Source: Ruminococcaceae bacterium UBA1865 (GTDB lineage: Bacteria > Bacillota > Clostridia > Oscillospirales > Acutalibacteraceae). From it: 10,030 bases of DNA. Below the pieces are notes generated by a model. The model was given only the letters and a program-made list of their open reading frames with translations, did no database searches and had not been told where the DNA came from. The stretch spans positions 21,220 to 31,249 of the forward strand of contig DDHX01000049.1 in assembly GCA_002338255.1 (NCBI GenBank). Direction: 5' to 3'. The first letter of the stretch is position 1, and the number at the start of each line of letters is the position of its first letter. Shown piece after piece: positions 1 to 6,170 of the stretch. Both the position numbers and the translations under genes were made by a program.

Positions 1-3000
1 GTTGCGACAAGTATTTTTGCGCCGGGATAAAGGCGAAGAAAATCGCCGCCCCATTGCTCGGTCAAATGGTTCGGAACGACATAGAGTGATTTCTGGGCCA
101 GCCCCAGCCGTTTGCTTTCCATGCCGGCAGCAATCATTTCAAAGGTTTTTCCGGCTCCCACACAATGTGCAAGCAGTGTATTTTTACCGTACAGGATGTG
201 TGCCACAGCGTTGAGCTGATGAGTTCTTAGAGCAATTTCGGGATTCATACCGACAAAACGGATATGCTGCCCGTCATACTCCCGTGGACGCGTACTGTTA
301 AAGATTTTATTATACTGCTTGCATAGAGCATCCCTGCGCTCAGGTGCCTTCCAGACCCAGTTTCTGAATGCCTGGGCGATGGATTCCTGACGTTGCTGGG
401 CGATGGCGGTTTCTTTACCGTTTAATTCCCGATGTTCCTTTCCTTCGGCATCTATTTTGCAGTCATAGACACGTGAATCCCTTAGGTTTAAGCTGTCCTC
501 CAGAATGCTGTAGGCATTAATGCGCTTAGTGCCGTAGGTGACATAGACCAAAGCGTTGTCTACACTGTCCGCGCTTTTGCCGCTGATATTCCACACGCCG
601 GTTACCGACGCGTAGCGAACGCTGATCTTGTCGTATAAATTTTGAGGTGTTTGAAGCAACTCATGGACAAACTGACTGTAATAATCCTGATCAATCCAAG
701 TAACGCCAAGGTGTGCCTCGATTTCAGCCGCACCAAGCTCTTTCGGCTGCACCTTTTCAAGTGACGTCACATTAATGGCAAATGCTGGATCTGTTTCTAC
801 AGCTGCGCGTGCAATAGAGAGCTTTTCCCTGACATTTCCAGAAAGGTACTCGTCTGCCGGTTCCCAGCCTGTGTAGAGGTCATTACCGGATTTTGGGTTT
901 TTAAAAATGATTCCCTGAAGATCATGGATGACGGTTTCATCTTTATCGGAACCACCTAAGAGGGATGCCATATATCCGATGTCTACATAGCCGCGCTCCC
1001 CGATGGAAACCGCCAATGCCTCACTGGGCGTGTCAACGCTGGTAATTACTTTTTGCTGATTGATCGTCCGCTTTGTGAACATGTCGGCCTTGCATTTTAA
1101 CTTACCATCTTCATCAAGCAACTCAAGAGAGCAGAGCAGGCAGTAGGATGAATCTTGTTCAAAAGCTCGCTTATTACTGACGCTGTTAATTAGGCCATAT
1201 TCTTTTGTAAAGCGGTCGTACAATAGGTTTAGGTGGTTTTGTTCCAAATGGATCGGTTCATCGCCGGAACCTTTCAGCTGCGTATCAATAAGTTGGCGGG
1301 TGCAGTCCCGTATCTCCATCATGCCCCGGATACGTTCGGCGGCCGTCTGTGAAACTTCAACTGGTTTCATAAGGGAATTCTCGCGAAAATACAGTTTGTC
1401 GTTTATCAGCGCATAACTAAAATTGCGCACGTCCGGATCTGCCGGGATGGTTTCATACGCGCTCTTTTCGTTCAATAAGCCGCTCATATCCAAGGTCTTA
1501 GGGTCGGGTAATGCAATCTCTTGCATAGCAGTTTGAAGCTGCTGCGCAAGGCCTGCACCTTTAATTGGCAAACAGGCGGTTTCCTTTTCATTGCCATACA
1601 TCCGGGCACTGTATGCCATCGTCCCCAAAATCATTTCGGGATGTTCCACAAAATAGTGGTTAACCGGAATGCCGTCCGGTGTCTTTCCAAGCGACACCCA
1701 TTCAGGCTCTTCATTTGTAATTTGGCTGCGCTTCTGTAGAAACAGGATATCCGAGGTGACTTCGGTACCGGCATTCGCAAAAAATGCATTATTTGGAAGA
1801 CGCACCGCACCGAGCAGATCAGTGCGTCGTGCTATGTATTTACGCACCTCTGGGTTTGCCTTGTCCATTGTTCCCTTACTGGTGATGAACGCAATCAGAC
1901 CGCCCGGCCGTACTTGATCAATCGATTTCGCAAAGAAATAGTCATGAATTGCAAAATGGTATTTATCATATTTTCTGTCTGCAATTTGATAGTCTCCAAA
2001 CGGTACATTTCCAAGTGATAAATCAAAGAAATCATCAGGGAATACTGTTCTTTCGAACCCATCGATTGTGATGTTTATCTTTTGGTAAAGCTGTTGTGTA
2101 ATGCGGCCCGTGATGCTGTCCAGCTCCACACCATAGAATTTTGACTTAGCCATACTTTCCGGAATAAGCCCAAAGAAATTACCAATGCCGCAGCCCGGTT
2201 CCAGTGCATTACCCGTCCGGAATCCCATGCGGGTAAGTGTGTCATACATGGCTTTGATTACGACGGGAGAGGTATAGTGTGCATTTAGGACAGAACCCCG
2301 TGCCAAAATATATTCTTCGTCTGTCAGTAGCTCCTTCAGCTCAGTGTATTCCTTCGTCCATTTTGCGTTATCAGAGTCGAAGGCTTGCGGTAAACCGCCC
2401 CATCCGACATAGCGGGACAAAACTTTTTGTTCCTCCGGTGTGGCAAGCCGGTCCTCTGCTTCGATTTGCTTTAAGGTACGGATAGCCACTGCATTGCTTT
2501 GGTATTTGGATTTTTGTCCGCCAGCTTCAGGCTCGACTTCCAAAATTCGGAAGTTTGTTTTTAAAACAGGGGAAGAATCGGTATGCTTTTTTATTTCGTC
2601 CTTGTGTTCTTCCATGCAATCCTGGACTGCCGCATTAAAGAGTAACTTAGAATTATAATCACTATCTTGCTGTTCATCCCAACAGGAATGGGCATATGCA
2701 ATGGACTCAATCCGTGAAATAGGGAAACCAGTACTACCTTGAAAAGTGATATCCTTCAGGCTTACTTTGTCACGGTCAAAATCGACGCTTTCCACCTCAA
2801 AAAGCCTGTTATCAATGTCAAATCTTACTCCGATCGGAATGTAATCTTCCCCGCTAAGAGATTTGATGATTTCGTATCCGTCACCTTCCGGCTGGGCAAA
2901 TGTTACACTGTGACCGTGTTGGCGTAGCCTTTCACCTGCGTCGGCCCATCCTGAATAACCGGTTACGGAAGTAAAGCCCAGACCGGGAATTTCACGTTTG

Positions 3001-5993
3001 ATAATATTGGATTCAAGTGCAGCAGCTGCCGGTTCCGCATCTTTTCCATAGAAAAGGAACAGATCACCAACCTTAACACCGATTAAGTGTTCAGGATGAT
3101 CAATTTTTAAATTCAGGTATTCTGGAACGTTTGGTGTCAGAGGAAATTCAAAATCAGTCATATCTTCAGGACTATTTTCTGTAACATGCTTTTCAGGTAT
3201 CTGTTCTCTCGGATTGTTTCTTAAATCCATTTCTTTATCATCTGGAAAGCCGAAAGTTAACTGGCCTTCATCGGTTTCTAAAACATTTGAAATGGTCGCT
3301 TCACTGTTTTCAAGGGGGTGCAGCTTACTTTCCGAAATACCGGATACGGTTTTTGGCGATTTGAGCAAAGTGTAAGTACCGGCATGGTACGCTGTTAGAT
3401 CGTTTAAAGCTTGAATGCAACTTTTATAGCCTCGCATATCCGGTGTAAAACTCTTCATAGTATCTTTCATAGCGATGAGAAGAGTCTCGACTTGTGCCGG
3501 TTCATTAAGCATATTGCGGACATTTTCCCATCCATCTGAAGAATCAGCTACAGTGTACGGGCGCTGATCGTTTGCATGAGAAAAGAAATAGTTGACATCC
3601 ATAGATAGGTGTTCAAGTTCATATTCCGGAATCCGTGCCATATCGGCAGAGGTCATATACCGGTTGATGATAAATAGTTCGCTGATCCGCTTTTCAGCCT
3701 GTGGCCATTTTAAAGAGACGGAATCGTATTCCAAACCATCCGAGCGTGAAATTTTTAAGCCTTTGCTGTCATGCCAGGTGTTACGAGTCAAGGTACCACT
3801 TCCGCCATCGCCGTAGTGCTTTTTAAGAAAATCTTGCCGCTCCTTGTGGCCGGGGTGATTTTTAAAAAATATATAAACACTGATTTTGGAATCCGAAATG
3901 TTCGAACCACCAGAAAGAAAATCATCAATTTCATCACCGGTGATAAAGGTAGGGCGTTCTGATCTAAAACCGGGCGTAGATGGGTAATTCTGTGCTGGTC
4001 TTTGAAGTAATTCCAGTTTATTCATTAAATTGGAAGGTTGATGTTGAAACCGAAGCAGATCATGGTTTTCCTTGTATGCGCCGCAGAACTGCTTTATTTC
4101 GTTTGTGATTTCACCAATTCCATACCGTGTTTTGAGAAGTGCATATATCTGAGCTGTATTTTTTGGGAAACCACCATGAGAGGAATATATTTGGTTGATC
4201 CTGGGGAGATAGCCGCTTTGATTCGCATCCTCACTGAAATCCTGACGCAGGTACCATAATTGTTGAGAAAGTTCCCGAATTTCATTATCTCGCGATATAG
4301 ACATACTGTCAGCAGAAATAAAATTCCCTTTTCTTATCAACGCTCGAATGCGGACTTCGGATTCAGCCCAGGTAAGACGTACGCTGTCGGAATTAAACCG
4401 GGCAGTCTTACCGCTTCCAACAGCAAGACCGTTTTGGTCAAACCAGAGCGAATATGCTGCACCATTAATTGTAAACCCTTTGCCGCCCTTACCGTATTCT
4501 TTACTAAGAAATTGTGCGATTTCATCTGCGGATCTGCCTTCCTCGTATTGGGCAAAAATACGCAGCGCGCTTGTTCGTTCGTTGCCGCCGCTTGTCAAGA
4601 TACGATCAATAACCTCATCTGTAACTCTGGAAAAGAAAAAAGTAGGAGCATGAGCTTCTGCTTTGGCTTGGGCAATAGTATCCACTTGTTCCTCAACAGT
4701 AGGGAATAGACTCCTTTGCAGGTATTCTGTTGGATTGTTATCCATAGACGAAAAAGCGACAGATTCATCATCCGCCGCTTTTTCTTCGGTATTTAATTGT
4801 AAATCAGTTCGTTCAGCACGGTTTCCTCCGCTGATTCCTTCAGACCGTTCATGTGCTGTACCCAACCCATCTGATTGGTTTCTTTGTTCGGTGCCGGATC
4901 CGCTTTCAGTAGTTCGGGTATTATCTGGTCGATTCGCTCCTGTGCTGTCCGATCGATCTCCTGCAAGTGCTTCTGTAGTTCCCCGGACAACAGAAGTGTT
5001 GTATACATCCCGCTCCGGTGCTCCTGTAGGTAAGTTTCCCGAAGCATTCCGTATTTGCCCAAAGTTTTTTTGTCCTCCGACCCCGCTTTGTCCATCATCA
5101 GGTCTGGAATTAAATAATCCCCGTTCTTCGTGTAAGTTAATTCCGTCATTCCGAATGCTCCTTTCGCGCTTTAAAGCGCTAAATTTTATATTATTAGTAT
5201 AGTCTTCATGATCTAACTTTGCAAGGGGTTGCAAAACTTTATTTCGATCAACTTCTTTGACGGCTCGCTCAATTCCCATCAATATTGGCTTGGATATCCT
5301 GCTTGCAGCATTCCCAAGATGAGATAGTGTTGCAAGGGTGTTAAAGTTTGTTATACTTTGGAAATCACTCTCCATAAAACGTTGGTCAACATTGATTCCG
5401 CATCGTGAGAGAAGAATGTATTCGACGCTGGCGGTCAGTAGGTCACGGAATAAAACGCCAGTGTTCTGTTCATCCAACTCTTCAAGAAAGCTGCCGCCCT
5501 TCGCGCTCATAAGATCCTCAAAGTAATCATCATAGTTTTGCTCAACGGAAAGAGCTGCACTTTCTGTCATTATTTCAAGAATACCATTCGTTTTGTTTGA
5601 TAAACTATTAGTTTTTATGAGGTATTCCTGTACAGAAGCGTAATGCTCTTCCTGCATCTGCCATAGTTTTGGGGCACGACCACCCTGAACGGGGTATGTA
5701 TCCGCTACATCGAATACATATTCCAGTCCAGGAGTCTCTTGACCCATTTTAATGAGGGCAATACCTTTTGATCCGCTTTTAACCCATCGATGCATTGAGC
5801 TGTTCCATTGCTCCATCCTCGCACAGGCCGTTGCATCCGGACGTTGGGCGAATATCAGAAGCTGGTCGTTAAAGGGATACTTGTAGAGTCTTGCAGCGGT
5901 AGTAAGGAAAGAAGTCCACTCACGTGAGCTGTTGGTGACCTTGTGCGCTGTTTGCACAGCAAGTTCTGAAATCAGTTTAAGTTTTGGCGTCAT
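1..5993 (-). CDS. Polyvalent megaprotein: ArdC-like N-terminus, N6-adenine methyltransferase and SNF2-type helicase (3' end off window)
   Basis: A single open frame runs from ATG 5993 past the left edge (1997 codons seen, no stop). Start: an AAGGAAGG-type site at 6001-6011 and an ATGA overlap with a leader ORF. Residues 1-120 look like the ArdC N-terminal single-strand-DNA-binding domain (YKYPFNDQLLIFAQRPDATA at 37-56, then a WN motif and GSKGIALI). Residues about 260-415 are a Gly/Arg/Ser/Asp-rich linker. Residues 461-556 and 686-781 are two diverged copies of one module (YG.GG.G and L.W..AE.RI). Residues about 958-1035 resemble MutS domain I (VGDLFLFYGKDAE). The methyltransferase has YVGWGG (about 1194), motif I EPGCGIGNF (1265-1273) and a motif IV variant GNVPFG (1328-1333). 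A helicase begins with Walker A GAGKT (1946-1950) and then VVPNHLTEQW. Family knowledge: such proteins travel with conjugative elements and phages. Inferred role: protecting and remodelling transferred DNA. The exact target is unknown. Confidence 0.95.
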   Translation of the reverse strand, partial: MTPKLKLISELAVQTAHKVTNSSREWTSFLTTAARLYKYPFNDQLLIFAQRPDATACARMEQWNSSMHRWVKSGSKGIALIKMGQETPGLEYVFDVADTYPVQGGRAPKLWQMQEEHYASVQEYLIKTNSLSNKTNGILEIMTESAALSVEQNYDDYFEDLMSAKGGSFLEELDEQNTGVLFRDLLTASVEYILLSRCGINVDQRFMESDFQSITNFNTLATLSHLGNAASRISKPILMGIERAVKEVDRNKVLQPLAKLDHEDYTNNIKFSALKRERSIRNDGINLHEERGLFNSRPDDGQSGVGGQKNFGQIRNASGNLPTGAPERDVYNTSVVRGTTEALAGDRSDSTGANRPDNTRTTESGSGTEQRNQSDGLGTAHERSEGISGGNRAERTDLQLNTEEKAADDESVAFSSMDNNPTEYLQRSLFPTVEEQVDTIAQAKAEAHAPTFFFSRVTDEVIDRILTSGGNERTSALRIFAQYEEGRSADEIAQFLSKEYGKGGKGFTINGAAYSLWFDQNGLAVGSGKTARFNSDSVRLTWAESEVRIRALIRKGNFISADSMSISRDNEIRELSQQLWYLRQDFSEDANQSGYLPRINQIYSSHGGFPKNTAQIYALLKTRYGIGEITNEIKQFCGAYKENHDLLRFQHQPSNLMNKLELLQRPAQNYPSTPGFRSERPTFITGDEIDDFLSGGSNISDSKISVYIFFKNHPGHKERQDFLKKHYGDGGSGTLTRNTWHDSKGLKISRSDGLEYDSVSLKWPQAEKRISELFIINRYMTSADMARIPEYELEHLSMDVNYFFSHANDQRPYTVADSSDGWENVRNMLNEPAQVETLLIAMKDTMKSFTPDMRGYKSCIQALNDLTAYHAGTYTLLKSPKTVSGISESKLHPLENSEATISNVLETDEGQLTFGFPDDKEMDLRNNPREQIPEKHVTENSPEDMTDFEFPLTPNVPEYLNLKIDHPEHLIGVKVGDLFLFYGKDAEPAAAALESNIIKREIPGLGFTSVTGYSGWADAGERLRQHGHSVTFAQPEGDGYEIIKSLSGEDYIPIGVRFDIDNRLFEVESVDFDRDKVSLKDITFQGSTGFPISRIESIAYAHSCWDEQQDSDYNSKLLFNAAVQDCMEEHKDEIKKHTDSSPVLKTNFRILEVEPEAGGQKSKYQSNAVAIRTLKQIEAEDRLATPEEQKVLSRYVGWGGLPQAFDSDNAKWTKEYTELKELLTDEEYILARGSVLNAHYTSPVVIKAMYDTLTRMGFRTGNALEPGCGIGNFFGLIPESMAKSKFYGVELDSITGRITQQLYQKINITIDGFERTVFPDDFFDLSLGNVPFGDYQIADRKYDKYHFAIHDYFFAKSIDQVRPGGLIAFITSKGTMDKANPEVRKYIARRTDLLGAVRLPNNAFFANAGTEVTSDILFLQKRSQITNEEPEWVSLGKTPDGIPVNHYFVEHPEMILGTMAYSARMYGNEKETACLPIKGAGLAQQLQTAMQEIALPDPKTLDMSGLLNEKSAYETIPADPDVRNFSYALINDKLYFRENSLMKPVEVSQTAAERIRGMMEIRDCTRQLIDTQLKGSGDEPIHLEQNHLNLLYDRFTKEYGLINSVSNKRAFEQDSSYCLLCSLELLDEDGKLKCKADMFTKRTINQQKVITSVDTPSEALAVSIGERGYVDIGYMASLLGGSDKDETVIHDLQGIIFKNPKSGNDLYTGWEPADEYLSGNVREKLSIARAAVETDPAFAINVTSLEKVQPKELGAAEIEAHLGVTWIDQDYYSQFVHELLQTPQNLYDKISVRYASVTGVWNISGKSADSVDNALVYVTYGTKRINAYSILEDSLNLRDSRVYDCKIDAEGKEHRELNGKETAIAQQRQESIAQAFRNWVWKAPERRDALCKQYNKIFNSTRPREYDGQHIRFVGMNPEIALRTHQLNAVAHILYGKNTLLAHCVGAGKTFEMIAAGMESKRLGLAQKSLYVVPNHLTEQWGGDFLRLYPGAKILVA
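4793..5149 (-). CDS. tnpV: TnpV-like protein nested out of frame inside the megaprotein gene
   Basis: The 118-residue product matches, from memory, the TnpV family of Tn4451-type and other Firmicutes mobile elements in length and landmarks: GDYLIPDL near the N-terminus, LGKYGMLRETYLQEHR, a central LLLSGELQKHLQEID, and a C-terminal MGWVQHMN followed by ELIY. It is mostly helical and charged, without a signal peptide or membrane segment. TnpV has been likened to excision factors, but its biochemical role is not settled. It is shifted +1 relative to the megaprotein frame and overlaps megaprotein residues 282-401, a low-complexity linker. It has AAAGGAG (5158-5164) 8 nt before ATG, and a promoter-like pair further upstream. 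It may be translated separately, or be an ancestral gene whose other frame was recruited as linker. Homology is fairly sure; expression is inferred. Confidence 0.7.
   Translation of the reverse strand: MTELTYTKNGDYLIPDLMMDKAGSEDKKTLGKYGMLRETYLQEHRSGMYTTLLLSGELQKHLQEIDRTAQERIDQIIPELLKADPAPNKETNQMGWVQHMNGLKESAEETVLNELIYN
5166..5179. promoter_or_regulatory. Perfect 14-bp palindrome in the tnpV leader (possible operator)
   Basis: GCGCTTTAAAGCGC is a perfect palindrome between the putative tnpV -10 box and its Shine-Dalgarno site. With no loop bases it is a poor RNA hairpin and suits a dimeric DNA-binding protein better. Its place just downstream of the predicted transcription start is typical for an operator. 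The binding protein is unknown; self-regulation by TnpV is speculation. Confidence 0.4.
5196..5224 (-). promoter_or_regulatory. Possible sigma-A promoter for tnpV inside the megaprotein gene
   Basis: On the minus strand TTGCAA (5219-5224) is followed after exactly 17 nt by TATACT (5196-5201): 4/6 and 5/6 matches to the -35 and -10 consensus. The local DNA is AT-rich compared with the flanking coding sequence. A start near 5188 would give a short leader containing a palindrome and the tnpV Shine-Dalgarno site. It lies within codons of the megaprotein linker, so amino-acid coding constrains it too. No experimental support. Confidence 0.5.
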
Positions 5994-6061
5994 AAATTGC
6001 TTCCTTCCTTTCTGTTCTGTTTTGTATGCTGTAATCTTTTGTATTCACTTAGTAAGTCCAC
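5990..6061 (-). CDS. 23-codon leader ORF translationally coupled to the megaprotein gene
   Basis: GTG at 6061 lies 7 nt after a GGAGG site (6069-6073). The ORF encodes a small, basic, hydrophilic peptide beginning (M)DLLSEYKRLQHTKQN. Its TGA (5992-5990) overlaps the megaprotein ATG as ATGA, the classic layout for translational coupling. A related start occurs at 8877 with the same ribosome-binding-site spacing, TTG instead of GTG, a synonymous Asp codon change and conservative E/K and R/K changes, which suggests selection on the peptide or on its initiation region. No family is recognised. It could instead be just a ribosome-loading leader for the very long downstream gene. Confidence 0.5.
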   Translation of the reverse strand: MDLLSEYKRLQHTKQNRKEGSNL

Positions 6062-6081
6062 CTGGGTTCCTCCATTCGCTT
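6036..6081 (-). repeat. Leader repeat, copy A (upstream of the megaprotein)
   Basis: 46 bp that match 8851-8897 in the same orientation with five substitutions and one single-base indel. The first 18 bases read on the minus strand (AAGCGAATGGAGGAACCC) are identical. It contains the Shine-Dalgarno site and first codons of the leader ORF. It sits 90 bp after the end of the 820-residue Big_2 gene, mirroring copy B, which follows the other Big_2 gene. Confidence 0.85.
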
Positions 6082-6170
6082 TTTAATTAGCAAGCCGCCT
6101 GATTTCTCCGGTGACTATAAGAATATTAACCATAGATTAGTTGAGTGCAAATTTCACTGTTATGTTTATA
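6082..6170. other. Short intergenic spacer between the Big_2 gene and the leader ORF
   Basis: An 89-bp AT-rich gap with no ORF and no convincing terminator. The only hairpin seen is a 4-bp stem around AGTG...CACT (6144-6158). A weak promoter-like pair is present (see rejected items). The lack of a terminator allows read-through from the Big_2 gene into the leader and megaprotein. Confidence 0.5.

Noticed and set aside
2..214. Short plus-strand frame at the left edge
   Set aside because: Antisense to the helicase Walker A region of the megaprotein, which is clearly coding on the minus strand.
4260..4709. 149-codon open frame on the plus strand, and a 101-codon one overlapping it
   Set aside because: Both are antisense to the first duplicated module of the megaprotein, which has clear protein-level conservation in its own frame.
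4743..4745. Internal ATG as the start of a shorter methyltransferase/helicase gene
   Set aside because: The same frame is open for a further 416 codons upstream, with a good ArdC-like domain and a proper start and ribosome binding site at 5993. No Shine-Dalgarno site precedes this ATG.
4663..5202. 179-codon open frame on the plus strand
   Set aside because: Antisense to the dual-coded linker/tnpV region, Ser/Pro/Arg-rich, without a recognisable domain or ribosome binding site.
6114..6150. Possible promoter for the leader and megaprotein (TTGCAC, 16 nt, TAATAT; also TATAGT at 6114-6119)
   Set aside because: The -35 match is only 3 of 6 and the -10 only 4 of 6. TATAGT has no -35 partner. Such matches are expected by chance in this AT-rich spacer.
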